Positions 25,498 to 36,157 of a stretch of DNA of 64,000 bases are shown here, piece by piece (the first letter of the stretch is position 1; each line of letters opens with the position of its first letter). The stretch is taken from positions 5,060,528 through 5,124,527 of the forward strand of contig NW_025062475.1 in NCBI RefSeq assembly GCF_000002995.4, written 5' to 3'. The notes below the pieces were generated by a model, which saw only the letters and a program-made list of their open reading frames with translations, searched no databases and was not told the origin of the DNA. This DNA comes from Brugia malayi. Lineage: Eukaryota > Nematoda > Chromadorea > Rhabditida > Onchocercidae. The position numbers and the translations under genes are program-made.

Positions 25498-28400
25498 GGT
25501 GCAAACGCTTCATCTCAACTAGAAAAAGAAATCGGTTCGGATCATTTACTGAGCAGTGATCATTTCTATGGACTGGTCAATGTTTGTGTTAAAATTATTT
25601 TTGCAAAAAAAAAAATAAAAGTGAAAAAAAAAAATGCTAGTTGAAATTTTTGATTAAATTCACGTGCCAGAATAAGGAAGTAATGTTTTTAAGTGCGAGT
25701 AATGTGTGAGAATTTTCTCAGTATTTAATCTAGACCTTTATTTCTTGATGAATTTATTTGTGTTTATTTATTTCAGTTCGGTAATACCTGTTATTGCAAT
25801 TCGGTTATTCAGGCGCTTTATTTTTGCCGTCCATTCCGTGAAAAAATTTTGCAGTATAAACAACAATTGAAGAAATATGATAAGGAATCAGGTTGTATCA
25901 TACAGCATTATAATACAAATCAGCATTTTATTTGGGATAATTAAGCAGATATTTTTTGACATTTTAAGATTCTTGTAATTAATCATATGTCCTCTTATGG
26001 TTTTTCATTTACAAATTTTTTTATTTCTTCGGATTCATTGATTTTAGGAAGAGAAAAAGAAAATTTACTGACTTGTCTTGCTGACCTTTTCCATAACATA
26101 GCAACGCAGAAGAAACGAGTGGGCACAATTGCTCCGAAAAGATTTATCACAAAATTAAAAAAAGAAAATGGCAAGTACACATTATGTTTATATCCGCTTT
26201 TTATACTGGTGAAATACTGTTGCAAACGAGAAAGATTAGTTCCATTATTGTCTTTTACATTTTCTTTTTTTTTCTTTTTTTTTTAAAGAAATCGGCGACT
26301 TTTGTATCTTGAAATGCTGAAAATTTGCTAAAAATCATTTTATATTTGCGTTTTATGCTACAGTTAATGTTAGCTTATTAAGCATGAAAGGAATTAAATT
26401 ATGTTTTCCATAAAACATCGGAATTTTTTGCTTTTTGTTGGTAGCTTAAAATAGTCAAAATGTTGCTGAATAGCACTGCCTCTTTTTTCTTTGATGATTG
26501 AGCTTTCACGAAAGAAGCAAAAGATGCAAAGACTTGGGGACTAATATATGCATTATTTCAGGTATATTTGATAATTTTTCGCAACAAGACGCCCACGAAT
26601 TCCTGAACTATTTGCTAAATACTATATCAGAAACCTTAGCTGAAGAGAAAAAAGCAGAAAAAATGGAAAAAATGATTCGTACAAACGGAATGACGAAGAA
26701 AGGCTCCAATGTTGTCCTTCCACCGTACGAACCATTAACATTGTGTCAACCAAGGTAAAGTTTTTTTTGGCTTTTCATTTTCATGCCATTTTTAATCTTA
26801 AAATTCTGTTGAGATTTTCATAATCAAAATACTAATAAAAATGTAAAAAAGAATTTGTTTGCATACTTAGCAATAAGATCAAATTAATCTGGCTCAATTT
26901 GAGTGGTTCAAAAAGTGATGCTACATGGATTCAAGAAATTTTCCAAGGAACTTTAACTAATGAAACACGCTGCCTTAATTGTGAAACGGTAATTTATTAT
27001 TATTAATTTGTTTTAATAAGCACTTTTTTGTTTCATTTTGAATCTTTTCAAGAGAATTTTTAGTCAAATTTCTAGAACCGTACCCTGAAAATGACACAGA
27101 TTTTATATTGTATATGGGAGTTTGGAGCAACTTGAAAACTGTGTCAAGTATTAAGAATATTTATAATTGTAATTCTGAAAGAATCGGTTATCATCGGCTG
27201 ATTTAACGAACTTTTTAACATGGCAACAGAATGGTAACTTTTATTCTGTGAAGGCTTAATTACTTGGATTTCTTTACAGTTCTTCTGATTTTTAATTTAA
27301 AATGTAATTTGTTGTATAATTTTTTTTCTTCCTTCATAACCGATCCAAAACTTTATGTCTTCTAAACCTCTTATAGTTATAATGTTATTTCCGAAAGAAG
27401 AACTAACTGTTGATTTGATTTTCAATGCCTGTAACTTATCAGAAATGAAATACATTTGTTATCCTGCAGAAATGAATTAAAAAGGATGATGTAAGGAGTG
27501 ATGAATGATTTTCTAATGAATAAGTGGTATTGATACCTTCAACAACTAGAACATATAGTAAAGATCATTATAGGAGGAAAGCAGATTTTTTGATCAAAAG
27601 AAATAATATAATCATCTTTTTATTGTTTAGGTATCGAGCAAAGATGAAGATTTTTTGGATCTAAGCGTTGATGTTGAGCAGAATGTATCAATTACACATT
27701 GTTTACGTGTCTTTTCTGATATGGAAACATTACAAGGAGAACAGAAATATTATTGTGAAAATTGCTGTTCAAAGCATGAAGTATTACTTGCCTCTTTTTA
27801 TCATTTTTCTTCCATATTTCACATTTCATTACTTGCTTTTCCCTTTCTGTTTATAACAACAACTTGAATCTATGAAAGAAATTTCAACAATTTATAGGCT
27901 CAAAAACGTATGCGCATTAAAAAATTGCCGCAAATGTTGGCATTGCATTTGAAACGGTTTAAATACGTGGAGCAAATGAATCGCCATACGAAATTATCAT
28001 ATCGAGTGTTGTTTCCACTCGAATTACGTCTTTTCAATGTGGCGAGTTGATTATATTTAAATTTATTTTCTTTTTGTTGAAAAATAAAACTGAGGAAATA
28101 GTAGCATGCTGAGAGATGAGGGTATATTTCTTCGAGATCATTAAACTTAATAATTCTCATCATTCTATCTTAGCATTTGTTAGAAGTTCATGATAGGGAA
28201 GAGAACTACTATCATAGAACTATCCAATGCATTCTTAGAAAGACTGAATGATTCATGTAAGACTTTTTAGAAAAATACGATTTAGATTATATTTAAGATA
28301 TTAAAACCTGGAACTTCTGTAAGATATGAAAATACATATTTTATGGTTCTCAAATGATGTTAGGTTGATTCAGAAGTTTGAGGTAATTATAGTTATGAGT

Positions 28401-28932
28401 GATATCATTCCGGAATCTCTCGGCTGCACAGTTTCTTGAAAATATGTCCTTTTTTTACTTTCATTATCTTACTGATTGTTTAGAGTGATGATGCAGTGAA
28501 CAGGGATCGTCTATATGATTTATGTGCAGTTGTAGTACACTGTGGTTCTACTCCAAATCGTGGCCATTATATTACACTTGTAAAGTCACATAATTTTTGG
28601 CTTCTATTCGATGACGATATAGTCGATGTAAGTGATTTTATAATTTTCGAGGATGTCAAAGTACGAAGGTTTTCTGGAGAAAGATGTGGCGTTATTTTTC
28701 AAAGATTTCAATGATAGGAAAAAATAAGAACTTTAAGTTTTTGTATCTGTTGCAAAAAATAACTGATTTGTAGAAAATTGATCCTATGGCGATTGAGGAT
28801 TTTTTCGGTCTTTCGGAATGTGGTGTACAAAAAAACAGTGAATCTGCATACATCCTATTTTATGAAGCGAGGGATGCTGTGAATACGGACGTCAGAGGAG
28901 GAGTTGGACAAGTTGCTAATGCATCCATTTAG
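25498..28932 (+). CDS. usp-46: Ubiquitin carboxyl-terminal hydrolase, USP46/USP12 type
   Basis: This is a cysteine-protease deubiquitinase. USP12/46 family members are activated by the WD-repeat proteins WDR48 and WDR20, and in C. elegans USP-46 acts on the glutamate receptor GLR-1. Nine exons join in phase: 25498-25581, 25777-25891, 26048-26170, 26562-26754, 26871-26988, 27631-27780, 27898-28038, 28484-28627 and 28774-28932, for 408 residues plus an unplaced N-terminus. Catalytic parts are the Cys box [20 protein letters not shown] (C33 of this model), [13 protein letters not shown], and the His box [12 protein letters not shown] (H336) followed by FWLLFDDD. Zinc-binding CxxC pairs are RCLNC and YCENC. 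The intron after 26170 begins with GCAAGT, so it is GC-AG. The initiator exon is missing: codons start [13 protein letters not shown] without Met. Confidence 0.95.
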
Positions 28933-29930
28933 TTTTTTATCCAAAAATCTTTTGTTTATAAAATTGCGATTTAGTTCAAGCAAAAAGGGCTACTTTTTAT
29001 ATAATCAATTTTATTTATTGTCATGTAATTTTAGTTCATAATTTGAAAAAAAAAAGCATATAAAAATGTTTGCTGGAATATACTGATTTTTTTTCTAATG
29101 GGATTTGTCAGTGTCATCTCAGGTCAGTCTATGTATGAAGTTTGAGTAAGAGATGAATATTGTTATGAGCTTTCTTGATTGACATGACAAATTCTTTTGA
29201 ATAGAGGTTGTAGTTTTCGTTTATACGATTATGAATTAGAAGAATCAAAAAGCTTCACATTTTTTTTTCGATCATTGCAAATGTAAAATTTTGAGGGAGT
29301 GACAAAAAGTTGTAAAATAATGTTAAAAATTCATGAAGTTCGGGACTTAAATGAACTTCTAATTAATTTATGGGTATAGCTTAAAACCCTCAGTGATTTT
29401 CTTTAGCACACATGAGATAAACTTTTATTTGTATTTAGAAAAATGATTAAATATAATTTGATTTTAACTAAGTGCTTCTTGTAAAGGAAAAAGATAATAT
29501 AATTTTTGGTTCATGGCCATTATATATATAATACGATAACTTTATATAGTGTACGGTACTTTCAGGAATTTGTAGAAAAATGGTCTTTTTCCTTAAAATT
29601 GCTTAAATTTATTTGTACAATAGTGGATTTTGTGCGCATCGGTGATGTAACAATTAGTGATAAATTTGAATATCTTACATAAAAAATTCGATCTGCGATG
29701 TGTGTTCAATTAGCGGTTTGGTAAACTGATAATGCATCAGAATCCTCAAATGAAACAGCATTACTTAATCTTACTAACTTATGTTGAAATATTGAAATTA
29801 TTCGTGAAGGATTAATTTTACGACACTGTGAGCTATTCTTCGAGAATAATAAGTTAATCAAGCAACTGTGAGATCTGGTGATTGACATTATGAGCTTCAT
29901 TCTTGCAATCTTGTATCAGAGTGAGAGAAC

Positions 29931-30006
29931 AAATTAGAAGATATCTGGTTCTTTAAATTAGAAGATATCTGATTCTTTAACAAATTAGAAGATAGCTGCT
30001 TCTTTA
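29931..30006. repeat. Minisatellite, three copies of about 25 bases
   Basis: Three near-identical units begin AAATTAGAAGATA at about 29931, 29955 and 29982, each ending in TTCTTTA. They differ by single bases (TGGTTC, TGATTC, TGCTTC). Confidence 0.9.
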
Positions 30007-30217
30007 TACATCGTGTTAGTAACAAGCTTGTTATGCTGAAAAAATTAGCAAGTTTGATCCATGGAATGGATGCGAATAATATTTTGAGGAATAGTTGTTG
30101 TAAATTTTACTATTGCTATGCTGTAAATACTGTTACTACTTGTCGTACAGTATAATTTTAGAGAATTATCGGAACTGAACAAGGCAAGTGATTCAACTGC
30201 CTCACCTCTTGTTGAAA

Positions 30218-30244
30218 TGGTATAATTCTTTGGAAATTATACCA
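30218..30244. repeat. Inverted repeat (hairpin)
   Basis: TGGTATAATT and AATTATACCA form a perfect 10-bp stem around a seven-base loop. Confidence 0.8.
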
Positions 30245-31698
30245 ATATAAATATTTCATTTAAGGTCATATCTCTACCAAAATGATATCTAATGCTTGAT
30301 TCATTTTTCTGGAAACTATATCACACACAAACAGAAAGAGTCTTTGTTAGAGAATAAAACATAAGCATAAAATTAAAAAGCGGAAGGAATTTCTCATCAA
30401 AATAACTTAAAGAAGTAAAAGCTGAAGTAAAATAAAACAAGTGTGAGTAAAAATCAATAAAGTGTTTTCAAAAATACATGATACAAAAGGAAATAAATTT
30501 ACATTTAGCAGAAAAAAGGTGCGATATTTGATATTTCTGAAGAAATTTAAATCTCTCACATCCTCTAATATTATTTGATTTTCAGTGATGCTTAATTGAT
30601 ACTCACATGTCAATGCATCACGATGACTAACTCACTATCCTCAGTTATGCAATAGCCTCTTACCTAACCATTTCATATCATTTTAATTCTCTCAAAAACT
30701 CTTCAAATTTGATAAACACGTCAATATGTTTGGACTCATTGCTATTTCGCGGTCGTCCAATGCATTAATATTTTCATATTTATATGCTTACTTCGAGTGT
30801 GTTTCATCAGATTGATGCCTAGCACTTTATGGTTTCTAATTATTTCAACTTTTTTCTTTTTTTGGTTTGCGAGGTCAAAGTTTTCTGAAAACATTCAATG
30901 CATTTGCAAAGTTTTGTAAAGTATATATTAGGTATTAGTGATACATCAGAATGAGAAAATGCATTTTTATTTGGTATACATTAGCAATATTTTGCAACGA
31001 GATAGTTTTACATAGATATAATAAGCTTAGTGTATATTAAGCGTGCGCTTTTGTGCGTAGAAAATTACGTATAGCACACTTAGCAGATGTTATTTGTATG
31101 TATTATGCATCGTAATAATATATGCTACATATAAAAATGTGATATGCTATAATTTATTTTGAACTTTTTTTGACTCATCAGCTTTTAGAAAAAGATTTTT
31201 GATTTTAATTTGTTTGTTACTTCACAGAAGTTCCTAATACTTCTCCTTCTGTATTATTTTTAATTCTTCCCATTCATTCATGTAGTACAAACATTTACTA
31301 GTCTCTTGTAGTAATAATTAGTTTAAAACATTCGAAACTGTTGACTATTAATTGTCTGTCACATGTTGCAGTGGGTCTTTTTTGTTTAGTTTCTTTTCAA
31401 CAGATTAGGAATATATCTCATTCTTTCTCTTTTATAAAAATGAACACCCTTCCCGCTACTCTCACCCAAAGAATAAGTATAAAGTTATGCTATCGGTTGC
31501 TCTGTACTGATTAAATTTAATTTGTCTTTGGATCTACATTTTCAGGTAAGTCAGCATAATGTTATAATAAAAATATAAGATTAAATATGGTTATATGCAT
31601 TCATGTGCTGCATTATTTTTTTTACCCAACTATAATGGACATATGTTTTTAAATTTGCTAAGTGTTACTGGTGTAAATATTTCAGATTTAATTTGAGA

Positions 31699-34600
31699 AT
31701 GTCACTGGTAACGGTGCAGCGTTCACCGACACCAAGTGAAATTGGAAATTTAGATCAGACGGTAACGAATATATTGTTTTTGAAGTTTTATTTATCATTT
31801 TTATTAATACTCGGAGGAAATTCGGGAGATATAACAAATTTTATGTGTTTACCGCAGTAAGTTTTGATTTCTTGACGTTTTGACGAAATCTTCTTTCAGC
31901 ATAAAGGTAATATTTATGTTTTTAATATTCTTCAGGATATCGATGCAACAGAATGTGGTTCGCCGACATTCAGAGGGCCAATTCCGAGTACAGAATGTTA
32001 TTTTTACGTCAAAGGTACTGCGGTGATTTTGTTGCAACCTGATCGTACAAATGTTGGACGTAATAATACTGGTGGTAAGTGTTCATTTTAAATTTATTCC
32101 ACAGTTCGAGTCAATATAATGAAAAAATAAGTTTTTAGAAAACTTAAATTATGTGCTTGTATGATAAATAAGGAATGTGGTTTCATGGACATAAGACTAA
32201 ATTTTGGCACAGTGAATAAGTACATAAATGTTTGGCCATAGTGAACAAGAGACAAACCATGACATAGAAGTAGAAGATACACAAAAAGTATTAGAGGAGA
32301 GAATGATTTTAGGTAAGCTATGGAAATTTTCCTTATCAAAAGCATACTTCACTTTGAACAATTGATTTTTTTTGTTTTAAACTTCATTTGTAATGCCTCT
32401 TTCATAGTTTTTCTAATATTTCAGGTGAAATTGAAGAACATTTGCAAGCAATACTAAATATATTGCCTCCTCATGATAATCTTACAATGGCTGTAAGATT
32501 ACAGCCAGCCACTGTTGAGGCTATCAGTTCAATAAATCATGCTCGTTATTTAGCTGTTGTATCATCTGCACGCCATCAGGAGATTAATTTTCAGAATGTC
32601 CGAGAAGTTGTTTTGCTGGGTCTTGATTGTCTTCCAAATAATAAAGTCGCGTAAGTTGACTGCTTTGTATTACTTGTTGTAAATTTTGTGTCTTTTTCTT
32701 TTTGCTCTCAGTATATATCAAATAAGGAAATTCATGGATCATACATGCAAGGAGTGGTTGAGCTTTAGTGATTTTTAGTCACTTTAAATAAGTTGCATTG
32801 TAGGATCGGTGTGACCATTCCGGTTTATGCTTCAACTCGAGTAAGTTTAGATGGTGACGGTGGTGTGGTTGTTGATTTTGATTCATCATTACATATATTT
32901 AGGCCTGTTTCTGTTCAGGCTATGTGGACCATGTTCCAAAGATTGCATAAAGTATGCTTTCGGTGTTTTTTTTTTTTTTTTTAATTCAATTTGAATTTTT
33001 GAAATTGCTTTTGAATTTGGTCAGTTATCTGGTGTGTGGTTCATGTCAAACTAAGCACTATGATCTTGTGTTATTGAAGAATGTTTTGTAGGAATTAATC
33101 GATGCACAAAATGCAAAAAATTCAGCGCAACAATTTGGAAAAGCAACGAAGCGTTTAATCGATTATTACAGTGAACAGGTATCATCGGATGATGCAATAA
33201 TCACGATGTGGTTTGTTACTATAGTTGTAATATTTTTCTCAATTGTGATAATTGTTGACTTTGATTCATCATCAAACCTGTTTCTATTCAACCCAGTGTG
33301 TTGTATATGGTGGCTTCTCCTCTTATCGAGAAAAACCGGAATGAGTTAATCGGAAAGCGATGTGGAATAGAAATTTGAAGATTACTTCTTGAAGCAAAGC
33401 AAATTTCACAGTTTCTTTCTTGCATGTAATATCAAACTGTTAATTTTTCTCTTTATTGCTGAGAGTATAAAATAATTGCAGTAACGACTTCGCTACAAAA
33501 TGTTTCTCTCCTTATTCTAGTTATAAAGAAGCAGACAACTTCACAAATTAAAAAATACGAAGTAATGGGGAAGAGAGGCGTATTGGGGAAGCTGATTTGA
33601 TTCTTCATTAAGCTTTGGAAACATTAAAATTGGTTGCTTCCATTAAATTTAGCTTTTCGGATCTTTTTTTTGTAAAAAAGAATTGCACCACTTATTTTTT
33701 TCAAAATTTCAAAAATTTGAAGGGAGCGTTCGACATCATATTATACCACTGAAACCAGTAGCGATTTGGGTGCGACAAGTGCGGATGCTGAGCGACTCAG
33801 TCATGATTATCGAAGCGATGATGATTCCGGTAATCACTTTTTTTTGAAATAAAATTTTTATCAATGATTATATTTGTTTTTATGACCATCTATATTAGTT
33901 GCAATGTTATATCCTTTTCAGTGAAAGCTCTAATTTATGAACGATTAAAAGAAGTGATGCAAACTGTGGATTTGGATGAAGTTACAAGTAGAGATATCCG
34001 TTTAAAGGTAATTTTAAATTTATTTTTCCTTTGTAATTACCTGTGATAGACTAACAGTGTGCATATTTTCTCACTTGAAACTTAGTATTTACGGTGAATT
34101 ATTCAGGTAGAACAAGGTATGCATATGAAACTGGACAAATACAAAGATTTTATCAGTCGCCAAATGATGGTTATTATGGGACAAATGGATAGAGCATCAC
34201 AGATTTTTCCTTATCTTTATTTGGGTACTGAGTGGAATGCATGCGATTGGCAGTGGCTGGAAAATAATGGGTATGTAAGTTCATTTTAAGAGTACTATAT
34301 AATATCATAAACTTTGATTTGATATAGATTAATAAGTTTCTTACAAAACTTAAATTTAATAATGATAAGTCTTATTTTCGTAAAGAATTTGAATTACAGC
34401 TTTACAATTCACAATTTTGCTTCAATGTTAACGAGACATAAAAATATGCTTTTGCATATGAGCTAATTTCTGATAGCACTTCACTTTTTTTAGAATCAAA
34501 TATATTGTTAACGTAACGAACGAGGTGGAGAATTTTTTCCCTGCTCGTTTAAAATATCTAAAAATACGTGTCTCGGATGAGGCTAGTACTGAATTATTGA

Positions 34601-36157
34601 AATATTGGAATCAAACAAATCAGTTTATTAAAGAAGCAAAGTAAGGATTTAATATTTTTTAATTTTAAACTTAGATTTCTTCTTTTTATAATGTTTTTGG
34701 TGAATATTTTTGATCGCTTTTGCATTTATCTTTTTAAGAGAAAAAGGAGGTGCTGTATTAGTGCATTGCAAAAAAGGCATCAGTCGGTCGTCATCTACAG
34801 TGATAGCTTTCGCAATGAAGGTATAACATTTGTTCATATTTACTTTTATGATATATTTTACATTCCTTACTTTTTCGGTTAGTGAAAGACTTAAATTCAT
34901 TTTAGAGAAGCTATTGCAGTCTTACAGGATGCTGTAACATCCTAAATGAATGATGATACCTATAGTTCTACAATTCTTTTAGTAATTAGTATTTTCCTTT
35001 TACTAGGAATATGGATGGGCACTTTCGCAGGCAATGGAACATGTGAAAAATAAGAGAGGTTGTATTACGCCAAATATTGGTTTTGTGGAGCAACTTAGAA
35101 CGTTTGAAGGTAACCTGCAAGGCAAATTTAAAATTTATATTTGACTGTATAACCATACGTATTAGTCCTTAATTCTGATTTTTTTTTAAAAAAAACATAA
35201 TAAAATGAAGAGGTGACTTTTTACTGATTTAATCATTCATAGGAGATGAGAAATGATATAGGCTTTGCATTAAAAATATGGAAGCAAAAAGAAATAAGAT
35301 AACTTTTTTTTCAAAGGCATTTTATTTGAAATGGTTTGAAATAAATACTTTGAGAGATAATGTGATTTCTATCGCATTAAATGTAGTTCCAACAGAAGTC
35401 GAAATATAGTAATTATCATTAATACAGATTAATGCCATGTTACTTATTTGTATTTTACAATTGCTAATTTAGGTATGTTACACGCTTTCAAGAAAAGAAA
35501 TCAATTTGATGTTACACCGTCAACATCAGCTGATCCTGTTGATTCAGTTCGTTTCCGTCGTATTTTGGACAAATATGATAGAAATGTTATGGATGTGAGT
35601 TTCAGTTTGGTCTCTCTGAACGTCGAATTTAGTGAATGTAGCATCTTTTTTGCTTCGTTAGTCATCTTTACAAATGAGACCTTATTCAGTGACAGTATTG
35701 ATAATTAATAAAACGCTTGTTGACTAACAGAGGAAGAGCTGAGATTTATATCTATATAGCAAGGAGGTTTTATATGTGTCCAACAAATTCTATGTTTTGA
35801 GAAGCACAAAGTTTGTTCGATTTTTTAGATAGTAATATTTATAATGAATAATGTTTACTTATAGAATTATCTGCATTTTTCTGATTTTAGAATGTGGAAG
35901 TTACACGTTCTCGTATTAAAAATGAACGGTGTGCTGTAAATATGGTCAAAAGTCTGGTTGGTAGTTTTGAAGCGAAAGGTCGCGGTGATGGGCGTAATGC
36001 AAGTGAGCCACCGTTATCAGAACGCCGGTTAAATCGACCGCCTGTAACATTCCGGTTGCAAAGTATAACCGACTGGAAGTTCCGAGATCGCATAACTGTG
36101 CCAGTTTCTAACAGTTGCTCGAACCGGCAAATTCGTGCACTTACTATATTACAATAA
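31699..36157 (+). CDS. SSH: Slingshot-type protein phosphatase
   Basis: Slingshot phosphatases dephosphorylate cofilin/ADF and so promote actin filament turnover. Thirteen exons join in phase: 31699-31761, 31936-32074, 32425-32650, 32804-32951, 33092-33210, 33723-33829, 33922-34007, 34107-34270, 34494-34640, 34739-34820, 35007-35109, 35473-35594 and 35891-36157, for 590 residues. The N-terminal Slingshot-specific region runs to about residue 265. Next is a DEK-C-like segment, about 268-335 (KALIYERLKEVMQTVDLDEV). The dual-specificity phosphatase domain, about 335-470, carries VHCKKGISRSSS (C410, R416 of HCx5R) and the general-acid loop RVSDEAS (D379). The tail after the catalytic domain is only about 120 residues and basic, short for this family. 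The start is the first ATG after a TTTCAG acceptor ending at 31685. The exon 5 end at 33210 was chosen because it restores the YY...W motif seen in relatives. Confidence 0.93.

Larger units (their letters stand above)
28933..31685. other. 2.75-kb spacer between USP46 and Slingshot
   Basis: AT-rich, with no credible exon on either strand. It holds a three-copy minisatellite at 29931-30006, a perfect 10-bp inverted repeat at 30218-30244, and a back-to-back acceptor/donor at 31541-31550. The upstream control of the phosphatase gene presumably lies here. Confidence 0.5.

Noticed and set aside
33179..33210. Ending Slingshot exon 5 at the GTATCA after 33178
   Set aside because: It would drop the conserved YY...W stretch and break the phase with the exon at 33723; the donor at 33211 solves both.
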